From Actinocatenispora rupis (GTDB lineage Bacteria; Actinomycetota; Actinomycetes; Mycobacteriales; Micromonosporaceae): a stretch of 64,000 bases of DNA. The notes beneath the pieces are model-generated. The model was not told the DNA's origin and made no database searches. It saw nothing but the letters and a program-made list of their open reading frames with translations. The stretch is from contig NZ_BOMB01000026.1 of the NCBI RefSeq assembly GCF_016861975.1, positions 62,001 to 126,000 on the forward strand, read 5' to 3'. Of this stretch, positions 9,259-17,696 are shown one piece after another (position 1 is the stretch's first letter; every line of letters begins with the position of its first letter). Position numbers and translations under genes: made by a program.

Positions 9259-11913
9259 ATGCTGCGTGTGCTGCCCCGCCGACGCCGGGACCAGGTGGTG
9301 GCGGCGGTCGTCGTCCTGTTGCTCGCCGCCGGGCTGGGCGTCTGGTTCGCGGTCCGGGCGCCGGCCGGCTACCGGGTCGAGAACCGCGTCATCACGGTAC
9401 GAACCGGGCCGCACCGGGACCGGCCCGTCCCGCTCGACACCACGCTGTACGTCCCGGACACCACCCCGGCGCCCGCGGTCCTGCTCGCCCACGGCTTCGG
9501 CGGTACGAAGGCGAGCGTCGCGTCGGACGCGAAGGACCTCGCCGGCCGCGGGTACGTGGTGCTGACGTGGACGGCGGAGGGGTTCGGGCGGTCGGGTGGG
9601 CAGATCCACCTGAACAGTCCGGACTGGGAGGTCACCGACGCGAGCCGGCTGGTCGACTGGCTGGGCCACCGCCCGGAGGTACGCCGGGACGGGGCGGACG
9701 ATCCGCGGGTCGCCGCCGTCGGCGGGTCGTACGGCGGGGCGCTGGCGTTGCTGCTCGCCGCGCAGGACCGGCGGGTGGACGCGATCGTCCCGCAGATCAC
9801 CTGGAACGACCTGGGCCGCGCGCTGTTCCCGGAGTCCAGCGGCGCGCCCGCCACCGACGGCGTACTGAAGCGTGCGTGGTTGGGGGCGCTGTTCGCCGAC
9901 GGCCTCGGCGGCAGCGGTACGGCGGCGCGTGCGGTGCCCGGCTGCGGGCGGTTCGCCGCGGACGTGTGCGCGATGTACCGGCAGGTGGCGGCGAGCGGGC
10001 GGGCGACGCCGGCGGCGCTCGCGCTGCTGCGCCGGTCGAGTCCGGCGCCGGTACTGTCCCGGATCCACGCGCCGACGCTGCTGGTGCAGGGCCTCGCGGA
10101 CACGCTGTTCCCGTTGTCCGAGGCGGACGCGAACGCGCGGGGCATCACGCACGCGCCGGTACAGGTGGCGTGGTTCTCCGGCGGCCACGACGGCGGGACC
10201 GGGTCGGCCGCGGACCACGACCGGGTCCGGTTCCTGACCGCGCAGTGGCTCGACCACTACCTGCGGGGCGGTGCGGCGCCCGCCGACGCGTTCACGTACA
10301 GCCGGATCATCGGCTACGACCGGTACGACGCGACGGTGCGCACCACCGCGTTCAGCGTCCGCGGCGGGTACCCGGGGCTGACCGCGGCGGGTACGACGGT
10401 GCCGCTGTCCGGTCCGCCGCAACGGATCGCGAACCCGCCGGACGGTACGCCGGCCGCGGTGTCCACGCTGCCGGGCGCCGGTTTCGCGGGGGTGTCGCCG
10501 GCGACGGAGGTGCCGGGGCAGGCCGCGGGGTTCCAGTCCGGCACGCTGGACCGGCCGGTCGACCTGTCCGGCGCGCCCCGGGTACGGGTCACCGCACCGG
10601 TCGGCGCCGTCCTCTTCGCCAAGCTGTACGACGTGGGTCCGGACGGCCGGCAGACGCTCGTCGGTGGTCAGGCCGCGCCGTTCCGGGTCGCGCGGGCCGG
10701 GCCGACGACGGTGACGCTGCCCGGCATGGTGTACCGGTTCCAGTCGGGGCACCGGATCCGGCTCGTCGTCGACACCGCCGACCAGGCGTACGCGGGGCCG
10801 CGCGAGCCGGCGACGTACACGGTGGCGGTGGTGTCGGGGCTGACGGTGCCGGCCGTCGCGGGCACGCCGCTCACCGACCCCGCCGGCATCTGGTACTGGG
10901 TGCTTCTCGTGGCCACCGTCGTCGTCGTACTGGCGGTGGTGGCGGCGCTGCTCACCGCCCGGGTACGCCGGCGCCGGCGGCAGCGCGCCGTGGTGGCCGA
11001 GCACGCGGACACGCCGCTGGTCGTGGCGGGCCTGCGCAAGACGTACAAGGACGGGTTCGTGGCGGTGCGCGGCACCGACTTCACCGTCCACAGAGGACAG
11101 GTGGTGGGCCTGCTCGGGCCGAACGGCGCGGGCAAGACCACGTCGCTGCGGATGCTGCTCGGGCTGATCCGGCCGACCGCCGGGGAGATCCTCGTGTTCG
11201 GGCACCGCGTCACGGCGGGCGCGCCGGTGCTGTCCCGGATCGGTTCGCTGGTCGAGGGTCCGGGCTTCCTGCCGCACCTGACCGGCCTCGACAACCTCCG
11301 CCTGTACTGGCGCGCCACCGGCCGCCCCGCCGACACCGCCGGCCTCGACGAGGTACTCGACATCGCCGACCTGGGCGACGCCGTGCACCGCCCGGTGCGT
11401 ACGTACAGCCACGGCATGAAGCAGCGGCTCGCCATCGCGCAGGCCATGCTCGGCCTGCCCGAGCTGCTCGTCCTCGACGAGCCGACGGACGGGCTCGATC
11501 CGCCCCAGATCGCCGAGATGCGCCGGGTACTCCAGCGGTACGCCACCGACGGCCGGTCCGTCCTCGTCTCCAGCCACCTGCTCGCCGAGGTCGAGCAGAC
11601 CTGTACGCACGTGGTCGTGATGCGGCGCGGCGAGCTGGTCGCGTCCGGTCCGGTCGCCGACATCATCGGCGACTCCCCCTCCGTACTGGTCAGCGTGTCC
11701 GATGTGGACACCGCGGAACCGTTGCTGCGCAAGCTGTCCGGGATCTCCTCGGTCGCCCGCGCCGACGGCGGCTTCGTCGTCGAGCTGGCCGACCTGCCCC
11801 GCCGGGACCTGGTCTCGGCGCTCGTGTCGGCCGGTGTCGGCGTGGACCGCGTGGTCCCGCGGCGCCGGCTGGAGGACGCGTTCCTCGCCCTGCTCGAACG
11901 AGGTGAGTCATGA
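9259..11913 (+). CDS. Fusion of an S15/CocE-type alpha/beta hydrolase with an ABC ATPase
   Basis: 884 residues. N-terminal membrane helix (about 12-33), then an alpha/beta hydrolase of the X-Pro dipeptidyl-peptidase/CocE type: oxyanion motif HGFGGTKAS, nucleophile GGSYGG (Ser near 157), acid in GLADTLFP, His in SGGHDGG, and a C-terminal jelly-roll-like part (about 345-530). A second membrane helix (about 548-570, followed by RVRRRRRQR) leads to an ABC ATPase (Walker A GPNGAGKTT near 622, signature YSHGMKQR near 716, Walker B LLVLDEPTDGLD near 736). Topology suggests an exported hydrolase joined to a cytosolic ATPase. The partner permease overlaps its end by 4 bases. Substrate unknown; peptide or ester processing coupled to transport is an inference. 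Confidence 0.88.
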   Translation: MLRVLPRRRRDQVVAAVVVLLLAAGLGVWFAVRAPAGYRVENRVITVRTGPHRDRPVPLDTTLYVPDTTPAPAVLLAHGFGGTKASVASDAKDLAGRGYVVLTWTAEGFGRSGGQIHLNSPDWEVTDASRLVDWLGHRPEVRRDGADDPRVAAVGGSYGGALALLLAAQDRRVDAIVPQITWNDLGRALFPESSGAPATDGVLKRAWLGALFADGLGGSGTAARAVPGCGRFAADVCAMYRQVAASGRATPAALALLRRSSPAPVLSRIHAPTLLVQGLADTLFPLSEADANARGITHAPVQVAWFSGGHDGGTGSAADHDRVRFLTAQWLDHYLRGGAAPADAFTYSRIIGYDRYDATVRTTAFSVRGGYPGLTAAGTTVPLSGPPQRIANPPDGTPAAVSTLPGAGFAGVSPATEVPGQAAGFQSGTLDRPVDLSGAPRVRVTAPVGAVLFAKLYDVGPDGRQTLVGGQAAPFRVARAGPTTVTLPGMVYRFQSGHRIRLVVDTADQAYAGPREPATYTVAVVSGLTVPAVAGTPLTDPAGIWYWVLLVATVVVVLAVVAALLTARVRRRRRQRAVVAEHADTPLVVAGLRKTYKDGFVAVRGTDFTVHRGQVVGLLGPNGAGKTTSLRMLLGLIRPTAGEILVFGHRVTAGAPVLSRIGSLVEGPGFLPHLTGLDNLRLYWRATGRPADTAGLDEVLDIADLGDAVHRPVRTYSHGMKQRLAIAQAMLGLPELLVLDEPTDGLDPPQIAEMRRVLQRYATDGRSVLVSSHLLAEVEQTCTHVVVMRRGELVASGPVADIIGDSPSVLVSVSDVDTAEPLLRKLSGISSVARADGGFVVELADLPRRDLVSALVSAGVGVDRVVPRRRLEDAFLALLERGES

Positions 11914-12794
11914 CCGCCACCCCCGCCGTCGAGTCCACTGTGGACGGTTCGGCGACCGGCTACCGGGCCGCCGCCACGCTGCGCGTCGGTACCGAGATCC
12001 GCCGCCAGCTCACCCGCCGCCGCACCCAGCTCGTCCTCGGCTTCCTGGTACTGCTGCCGGTGATCCTGTTCCTGGCGTTCCGCTTCGGCTCCGACGGCAA
12101 CGACACGTCCACCCAGGACCAGAGCGGCGGCTTCGTCACCATGGCGAAGTCCGGCGCGGCCAACTTCACCGTCTTCACCCTGTTCGTGTCCGCGTCGTTC
12201 CTGCTCGTCGTGGTCGTCGCGCTGTTCTGCGGCGACACCGTCGCGAGCGAGGCCAGCTGGGGTTCCCTGCGGTACCTGCTCGCGGTGCCCGTCCCGCGGT
12301 CCCGCCTGCTCGGCGTCAAACTCCTCGTCGGCCTCCTGTACTCCGCCGTCGCCCTCGTGCTGCTCACCGGCGTGGCGATGCTCGTCGGTACCGCCGCGTT
12401 CGGGTGGCATCCGCTGCGCACCATGACCGGCGACAGCATCCCCGCCGACGCCGCCGTACTCCGGATCGCCGGTGTGGTCGGCTATCTGGCCGTCACCCTG
12501 CTCGTCGCCGCGGGCCTCGCGTTCCTGCTCTCGGTGTGCACCGACGCCGCCCTCGGTGCCGTCGGCGGCGCCGTCCTGCTCTTCATCGTCTCCAGCATCC
12601 TCGACCAGGTCACCGCGCTCGGCAGCCTCCGCGCCCTGCTCCCCACCCACTACCAGACCGCGTACACCGACCTGCTCACCGAACCCGTGCAATGGGACCA
12701 GATGGCCCGCGGCGCCCTCTCCGCCCTGCTGTACGCCGCGGTCTTCCTCTCCCTTGCCTGGTACCGCTTCCTCCGCAAGGACGTGACCTCCTGA
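11910..12794 (+). CDS. ABC-2 type permease, partner of the hydrolase-ABC fusion
   Basis: 294 residues with about six membrane helices (for example 44-60, 91-117, 137-165, 190-212, 218-233, 262-283). ATG at 11910 overlaps the previous stop as ATGA, so translation is coupled. An extracytoplasmic loop near residues 60-85 (DGNDTSTQDQSGG) follows helix 1. The family forms dimers with a dimer of ATPases; here the ATPase is the C-terminal part of the preceding protein. No SD beyond the coupled overlap. Confidence 0.88.
   Translation: MTATPAVESTVDGSATGYRAAATLRVGTEIRRQLTRRRTQLVLGFLVLLPVILFLAFRFGSDGNDTSTQDQSGGFVTMAKSGAANFTVFTLFVSASFLLVVVVALFCGDTVASEASWGSLRYLLAVPVPRSRLLGVKLLVGLLYSAVALVLLTGVAMLVGTAAFGWHPLRTMTGDSIPADAAVLRIAGVVGYLAVTLLVAAGLAFLLSVCTDAALGAVGGAVLLFIVSSILDQVTALGSLRALLPTHYQTAYTDLLTEPVQWDQMARGALSALLYAAVFLSLAWYRFLRKDVTS
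11933..11945. repeat. Palindrome GTCCACTGTGGAC, copy 2
   Basis: Encodes STVD near the N-terminus of the permease, only 24 bases after its start codon. Confidence 0.8.
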
Positions 12795-12834
12795 GCTACC
12801 CTCCGGGGCCGGACAGCGAGCGGCGGGAGGCGTC

Positions 12835-13119
12835 GTGCAGTTCCAGTTCGTCGTCGGGTACACCGAACCGCACCACGTGGACTTCTCGTTCGACCAGTTC
12901 GGCGGCCGGCTGGTGATCGCCGTCGACGGCGTACCGGTCGTGAACGAGCTGCGGTTCGCCTCACTCCGCCTCACCAAGCGGTACGACTTCGCCGTCGGTG
13001 TCGTCGAGCGCCACACCGTCGCCATCGAGAAGATCCGCCCGCTGATGTTCGCCGGCTTCCGCCCCAACACGTACAAGATCTACGTGGACGGCACCCACCG
13101 CCAGACCTACCGAGGCTGA
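12835..13119 (+). CDS. Small conserved-type hypothetical protein (94 residues)
   Basis: GTG start with GGGAGG 4 bases upstream, a strong site. The sequence is rich in beta-strand patterns (FQFVVGYTEPHHVDFSF, RLVIAVDGVPVV, TYKIYVDG) with no signal peptide or membrane helix. No recognised family. It lies 40 bp after the permease and could be the last gene of that operon. It ends before a strong hairpin at 13168-13208. Confidence 0.7.
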   Translation: MQFQFVVGYTEPHHVDFSFDQFGGRLVIAVDGVPVVNELRFASLRLTKRYDFAVGVVERHTVAIEKIRPLMFAGFRPNTYKIYVDGTHRQTYRG

Positions 13120-13167
13120 TCCCCTCGGCGCCGAAGGGCGCAGCAACCCGCTCAGCCAGCGGGCGTC

Positions 13168-13208
13168 GGCCACCCATTTCCCTTGGTACACAAGGGATCT
13201 GGGTGGCC
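13168..13208. terminator. Bidirectional terminator hairpin between convergent genes
   Basis: GGCCACCCA pairs with TGGGTGGCC (9 bp), then a 2x2 mismatch, then TCCCTTG with CAAGGGA (7 bp), loop GTACA. It lies between the plus gene ending at 13119 and the minus gene ending at 13259. No U-tract, as usual in high-GC actinomycetes. A weaker hairpin (CCCGCT/AGCGGG) lies just upstream. Confidence 0.65.
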
Positions 13209-13258
13209 ACGTCCGGTCGCCGCGTACGGACCTGGGTCGGCGAAGCGGTGATGGACGG

Positions 13259-14233
13259 CTACGGCACGAGCACGACCTTGCCGGTGGTCTCCCGGCGTTC
13301 GAGCGCGGCGTGCGCCCCCGCCGCGTCCGCCAGCGGGAACTCTGTGACGGCCGGCACCATCCGCCCGGCGGCCCCGTCGGCGAACGCCTCGTCTTCCAGT
13401 TGCCGCAGTCCGCCGGGGAGTCCGAGGACGCGCGGCCCGACGGCGACGGTGACGCTGAGCCCCCGGGACAGCAGATCGGTGTGGGTGAAGGCGGTCGGCG
13501 CACCGGACGACCAGCCGAACAGCAGCAGCCGGCCACCGGGTCCGAGCAGGTCGAGGGCGGCGCGTCCGACCGTTCCGCCGACCCCGTCGAGTACGACGGA
13601 GACGGCGCGGTCACCGAGCGCCTCGCGTACGGCGTCGGGCCAGGCCGGGTCGAGGTAGTCGACGGCGTGCGCGCCGGCGTCGCGTACCTGCCGGGTCTTG
13701 GTGGGCCCGCCGGCGGCGCCGACGACGGTGGCGCCGGCGCGGCGGGCGGCCTGGACGAGCAGGGTGCCGATGCCGCCGGCGGCGGAGGTGACGAGGACGA
13801 CGTCGTCGGCGGTGAGGTCGGCGAGGTGCAGGATGCCGCGGGTCATCCGACCGGTACCGAGCAGCGCGACGGCGGCCGCGTCGGTCACCCCGTCCGGTAC
13901 GTCGTGGAGCGCGGTGACGTCGGCGACGGCGCGTTCGGCGTACCCGCCGTTGGCGGCGCCGAGGTGGACGGCGACGCGGCGGCCGAGCCAGCTGTCGTCG
14001 ACACCGGTGCCGAGCGCGTCGACGGTTCCGGCGACCTCGCGGCCGGGTGTCATGGGCAGGTCGGGCAGCGGCATGGGTGCGGCCTCGCCGGCCCGGATCC
14101 GCGTGTCGATGAGGTGTACTCCGGCGGCGGTGACGGCGATGCGGACCTGTCCGGCGGCCGGTTCCGGGTCGGGCACGTCCTCGTACCGCAGGGTCGAGGC
14201 GGGGCCGAACTCGTACTGGCGGATCGCGTGCAT
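13259..14233 (-). CDS. Zinc-independent quinone oxidoreductase / MDR-family alcohol dehydrogenase
   Basis: 324 residues. N-terminal GroES-like fold (MHAIRQYEFGPASTLRYEDV, then GREVAGTVDALG and GRRVAVHLG) and a Rossmann NADPH site (VTSAAGGIGTLLVQAARRAGA near 144). It lacks the cysteine cluster of the structural zinc site, so it belongs to the NADPH:quinone reductase branch of the medium-chain superfamily. ATG at 14233 has AGGAGG 5 bases upstream, which decides the start. It lies next to an ArsR regulator on the same strand (54 bp between genes) and may be under its control. Exact substrate unknown. Confidence 0.88.
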   Translation of the reverse strand: MHAIRQYEFGPASTLRYEDVPDPEPAAGQVRIAVTAAGVHLIDTRIRAGEAAPMPLPDLPMTPGREVAGTVDALGTGVDDSWLGRRVAVHLGAANGGYAERAVADVTALHDVPDGVTDAAAVALLGTGRMTRGILHLADLTADDVVLVTSAAGGIGTLLVQAARRAGATVVGAAGGPTKTRQVRDAGAHAVDYLDPAWPDAVREALGDRAVSVVLDGVGGTVGRAALDLLGPGGRLLLFGWSSGAPTAFTHTDLLSRGLSVTVAVGPRVLGLPGGLRQLEDEAFADGAAGRMVPAVTEFPLADAAGAHAALERRETTGKVVLVP

Positions 14234-14287
14234 GGTGTCCTCCTGTCGGTGTACGGCAGGAGCGTGTGGCATGAAGCGGACTTCAGG

Positions 14288-14599
14288 TCAATGCGCTGTG
14301 CCCTGCTTCACGCCGAGGACGGCGTCGAGCAGGCCGGGGTAGCGGCGCTCGATCTCGTCGCGGCGCAGCGACACGAACCGGCTGGTGCCTTCGATGCGGG
14401 TGTGCGTGATGCCGGCTTCGCGCAGCACCTTGAGGTGGTGGGAGCGGGTGGCCTTGGCGAGGCCGAGGTCGAACGTGCCGCAGCAGCGTTCGCCGTCGCG
14501 GTGCAGTTCGCGGACGATCGCGAGCCGGGCGTCGTCGCCCAGCGCGGACAGGACCGTGGTCACCGGTACGGCGGCCATGTCCGGCTCGTAGAGCTCCAT
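14288..14599 (-). CDS. ArsR-family winged-helix regulator
   Basis: 103 residues: helix-turn-helix in LSALGDDARLAIVRELH, SHHLKVLREAGI, and the wing TRIEGTSRFVSLRRDEI. A CC pair in ERCCGTFD lies just before the recognition region. I do not see the classic ELCVCDL metal site, so the signal may be organic or redox rather than metal. Divergent from an EamA exporter. Two identical-type palindromes lie in the shared promoter region (14618 and 14663). The ATG at 14599 fits family length; an ATG at 14617 and a TTG at 14626 are in frame but neither start has a good ribosome site. Confidence 0.85.
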   Translation of the reverse strand: MELYEPDMAAVPVTTVLSALGDDARLAIVRELHRDGERCCGTFDLGLAKATRSHHLKVLREAGITHTRIEGTSRFVSLRRDEIERRYPGLLDAVLGVKQGTAH

Positions 14600-14617
14600 G
14601 TGGCAAGGGTAACTCAT

Positions 14618-14635
14618 GTTCGACAAACTTCGAAC
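14618..14635. promoter_or_regulatory. Probable ArsR operator 1
   Basis: Perfect inverted repeat GTTCGA-N6-TCGAAC, directly upstream of the arsR-type gene. Same half sites as operator 2, with centres 45 bp apart. Confidence 0.75.
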
Positions 14636-14662
14636 ATCCTCCTAGGGTGAGTCACGTCAATG

Positions 14663-14680
14663 GTTCGAGTTCTATCGAAC
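14663..14680. promoter_or_regulatory. Probable ArsR operator 2
   Basis: Second GTTCGA-N6-TCGAAC palindrome, 16 bp before the EamA gene start. Binding here would block transcription of the exporter. Confidence 0.75.
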
Positions 14681-14696
14681 AAGGGGTCGCCCGCTC

Positions 14697-15671
14697 ATGT
14701 CCAGGTTCGGTTCGTACGGCCTGCCGCTGTTCCCCGTCGTCGTCTGGGGCGGCATGTTCATCGTGATGGCCGGCGCCCTGCACCACGTCGACGCCGTCCA
14801 CCTCACCGCCGTCCGGTACGTCGTCGCCGCCGCGGTCCTCGCCGCCGTCCTCGCCGCCACCGCCGGCCGCCGCGCGTTCCGTACCGAGGGGCGGCTCGCC
14901 GAGGTCGTGGTCCTCGGTGTCGTCGGCATCGCCGGCTTCAACCTGCTCGTCAACATCGCCCTCGGGTACACGGCGCCCCAGAACGGCGCGCTCATGGTCG
15001 CGCTCACCCCGCTGCTCACCGTGCTCGTCCGCTGGGTACGCGACCGGGTACGCCCCAGCCTGGCCACCGTCGCGCTGATGGTCGTCGCGCTCGCCGGCGT
15101 GGGCCTGGTCATCACCCACGGGCACCCCACCGACCTCGGCGAGATCGGCAGCGGCGACCTGATGGCGTTCCTCGGCGTGGTCGGCTGGGCCGTCTACACG
15201 CACGGCGCCGGCCGCTTCGCCGACTGGGGATCGCTGCGGTTCAGCACCCTCACCCAGATCGTCGGCGCCGCCGTGACCGTACTCGTCGCCCTCGTCGCCG
15301 ACCTCACCGGCGTGACGCACCTGCCCACGCTCGCCGCGTTCGGCGCCGACGCCTGGCAGATCGGGTACATCGCGCTGCTCTCCTCGGTCCTCGCCGTACT
15401 CGCCTGGAACGTCGCCATCCGCAAGCTCGGCGCCCCGAACGCCGCGCTGTTCATGAAGCTCGTCCCCGTCGTCACCTTCGCCATCCAGATCGCCCGCGGG
15501 TACCGGCCGGTGCCGGCCGAGATCGTCGGCGCCGCGCTCACCGTCGCCGCCCTCGTCGCCACGAACGTGCTCGCCCGCCGCGCCACGGCCCGCGCCACCG
15601 CCGGCGTACGCGGTGTCCCGGTCCCCGCGCGCCAGCCCGTCCCGACGCGCCAGTCAGTATCGACGCCCTAG
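14697..15671 (+). CDS. EamA/DMT-family transporter
   Basis: 324 residues with ten predicted membrane helices in two EamA halves (about 8-130 and 150-285); NLLVNIALGYTAPQNGALMVALTPLL is typical of the first repeat. Drug/metabolite transporters of this family export amino acids, metabolites or drugs. ATG at 14697 follows AAGGGG at a rather long spacing of 10. Divergent from the ArsR regulator with twin operators between them, so expression is probably induced by the ArsR ligand. The charged C-terminal tail (about 286-324) is disordered. Confidence 0.88.
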   Translation: MSRFGSYGLPLFPVVVWGGMFIVMAGALHHVDAVHLTAVRYVVAAAVLAAVLAATAGRRAFRTEGRLAEVVVLGVVGIAGFNLLVNIALGYTAPQNGALMVALTPLLTVLVRWVRDRVRPSLATVALMVVALAGVGLVITHGHPTDLGEIGSGDLMAFLGVVGWAVYTHGAGRFADWGSLRFSTLTQIVGAAVTVLVALVADLTGVTHLPTLAAFGADAWQIGYIALLSSVLAVLAWNVAIRKLGAPNAALFMKLVPVVTFAIQIARGYRPVPAEIVGAALTVAALVATNVLARRATARATAGVRGVPVPARQPVPTRQSVSTP

Positions 15672-15695
15672 AACCGACCGGGGGCGTGGGAAACC

Positions 15696-15729
15696 GGGCC
15701 GCGGGAACCCGTACGGGCGCCCGCGGCCC
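15696..15729 (+). terminator. Terminator hairpin after the EamA gene
   Basis: Perfect 10-bp stem GGGCCGCGGG / CCCGCGGCCC with a 14-base loop, 25 bp after the stop. No U-tract. Confidence 0.6.
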
Positions 15730-15830
15730 TCCTCGTACGCGTCATGTCGGATGTCACGTCCACCCAGTGGGACGTCTCCCGGAGCCGCGGCGCCGACCTC
15801 AGTAAACTGCGCGTACAACTTCAGATGCAC

Positions 15831-15949
15831 CTCATCCAGAGGGGCTGAGGGACCGGCCCGACGACGCCCCGGCAACCACCGCACCCGCCTCAGGCGGGAC
15901 GGCAGGTGCCAATTCCGGCCCGCGACCAGATCGGCGCGGGAAAGATGAG
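15831..15949 (+). ncRNA. SAM-I (S-box) riboswitch
   Basis: The leader folds as an S-box aptamer. P1 is CTCATC (15831-15836) with GATGAG (15944-15949). The core motifs are present in order: AGAGGGGCTGAGGGACC, GGCCC, CGCCCCGGCAACC, a P3 hairpin CCCGCC/GGCGGG, then GGTGCCAATTCC. These are the conserved S-adenosylmethionine-binding elements. The 3' strand of P1 is followed directly by GAAAGG, the ribosome site of the gene at 15964, so control may act on translation initiation; no separate terminator is visible. It implies repression of the downstream enzyme when SAM is plentiful. Confidence 0.9.
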
Positions 15950-15963
15950 CGAAAGGCACTCGC

Positions 15964-17223
15964 ATGAGCGTCACCGCACCCGCCGGAGCCCCCGCCCGCG
16001 CCCTCGTCTGCCGCAACTGCGGCGCCGAGTACCCGCTGATCGCGCAGAACGCGTGCTACGAGTGTTTCGGCCCGCTCGAAGTCGGCTACCACGACGACGT
16101 CCTCCGCGCCGTCACCCGCGAGCAGATCGAGTCCGGCCCCGACAACATCTGGCGGTACGCGCCGCTGCTGCCTGCCGGCCAGGACCCCGCCACCCGCGTC
16201 ACCGTCAACCCCGGCATGACCCCGCTGATCCGCGCCGACGCGCTCGCCGCCGAGCTGGGCATGAAGACGCTGTGGGTCAAGGACGACTCCGCCAACCCGA
16301 CCCACTCGTTCAAGGACCGCGTGGTGTCGGTGGCGCTGAGCGCCGCGAAGGGCCTCGGCTTCACCCGCTTCGCCTGCGCCTCCACCGGAAACCTCGCGAA
16401 CTCCGTCGCCGCGCACGGCGCCCGCGCCGGCGTCCCCACCATCGTCTTCATCCCGTACGACCTGGAGCAGAACAAGGTCGTCACCTCCGCCGTGTACGCC
16501 GGCGACGTCGTCGCGATCGAAGGCTCGTACGACGACGTCAACCGGCTGTGCTCGGAGCTGACCGAGACCGACGAGTTCGAGGACACGGCGTTCGTCAACG
16601 TCAACGTCCGGCCGTACTACGCCGAAGGCTCCAAGACCCTCGGGTACGAGGTCGCTGAGCAGCTCGGCTGGCGCATCCCCGAACAGGTCGTCATCCCGAT
16701 GGCCTCCGGCGAGCTCCTCACCAAGGTCGACAAGGCGTTCAGCGAACTGATCGACGTCGGCCTGGTGCCGGACTCGTCGTGGCGCGTCTTCGGCGCCCAG
16801 TCCGCCGGCTGCAACCCGATCGCCACCGCGCTGCACGCCGACACCGACCAGATCACCCCCGTCAAGCCCACCGGCATCGCCAAGTCGCTCAACATCGGCG
16901 ACCCCGCCGCCGGGCCGTACGCGCTGGAAGCCGTCCGCCGCACCAACGGCTGGATGGACTACGTGAACGACGACGAGATCCGCGCCGGCATCCAGCTCCT
17001 CGCCCGTACCACCGGGGTCTTCGCCGAGACCGCCGGCGGCGTCACCGTCGCCGTACTCAAGAAGCTCGTCGAGTCCGGCAAGCTCGACCCCGACGCCGAG
17101 ACCGTCGTCTACAACACCGGCGAAGGACTCAAGACCATCGACGCCGTATCGGCCCAGGTCGGACCCACCCACACCGTCGCGCCGAACCTCAAGGCGGTCC
17201 GCGCCGCCGGCCTTCTCGGCTGA
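15964..17223 (+). CDS. thrC: Threonine-synthase-type PLP enzyme under SAM control
   Basis: 419 residues. N-terminal zinc ribbon (CRNC ... CYEC, residues 16-34) and a fold-type II PLP core: Schiff-base lysine in HSFKDR, substrate loop STGNLANS, phosphate-binding region ASGELLTK. Family enzymes convert O-phosphohomoserine to threonine. ATG at 15964 has GAAAGG 7 bases upstream. No hom or thrB neighbours. A SAM riboswitch in front is odd for threonine synthesis and fits methionine synthesis better: a threonine-synthase homologue that makes homocysteine from O-phosphohomoserine (MetM type) is known, as I recall, from Streptomyces. Either role is possible from sequence alone. Confidence 0.88.
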   Translation: MSVTAPAGAPARALVCRNCGAEYPLIAQNACYECFGPLEVGYHDDVLRAVTREQIESGPDNIWRYAPLLPAGQDPATRVTVNPGMTPLIRADALAAELGMKTLWVKDDSANPTHSFKDRVVSVALSAAKGLGFTRFACASTGNLANSVAAHGARAGVPTIVFIPYDLEQNKVVTSAVYAGDVVAIEGSYDDVNRLCSELTETDEFEDTAFVNVNVRPYYAEGSKTLGYEVAEQLGWRIPEQVVIPMASGELLTKVDKAFSELIDVGLVPDSSWRVFGAQSAGCNPIATALHADTDQITPVKPTGIAKSLNIGDPAAGPYALEAVRRTNGWMDYVNDDEIRAGIQLLARTTGVFAETAGGVTVAVLKKLVESGKLDPDAETVVYNTGEGLKTIDAVSAQVGPTHTVAPNLKAVRAAGLLG

Positions 17224-17693
17224 CCGCCAAGTCCGATCCTTCGGTCAAGATCGCACAGAGTAACCGCACTTGACGCCAGCGTCGCGAAGGTGGAGCATAT
17301 CCGACGCGGGAGGGCATCACGCTCCTGTCCCACACGCCTCGTCGTGTGACGACCCAAGTCCTGCGCTGCGGCGCGGTGAAGTGATGCTCCTCCCGCGCCA
17401 ATCTCGTTGGTATGTGACGCTGCGGCGAACCCGTTTGCCCGCTCGCGGCGCCGATCCCGGCCTTATGTGCTGACGCACACGGCGGCCGGTCTCGGCTTGC
17501 GAGCGAACAAACGGGACTCGCCTCGCTCCCGTCTCCCCACGTCACCCTCAACCCCAAAACCAAGCCATACAAGAGCTTGCCCGGGTACGGGCGGGCGCGT
17601 CGCCGCCGACGCGACGCGGGTGGGGTGGCGGTTGGTCGGGCGGATGGAGCCACCGTGCGTTCCGCATCGGTGAGCCCGGCACGAGGGCGGGAC
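17224..17693. other. Gene-free stretch with small hairpins
   Basis: 470 bases without a convincing gene: the open frames here lack ribosome sites and codon bias, and GC is lower than in the surroundings. Short perfect hairpins occur at 17331-17348 (CACACG/CGTGTG) and 17596-17613 (CGCGTCG/CGACGCG, loop CCGC). The stretch should include the terminator of the upstream gene, but no single obvious one. It may be the remnant of a mobile-element insertion region. Confidence 0.5.
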
Positions 17694-17696
17694 TTA

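Noticed and set aside
17270..17673. Small plus-strand open frames in the gene-free region
   Set aside because: No ribosome sites, low coding bias and no recognisable product.
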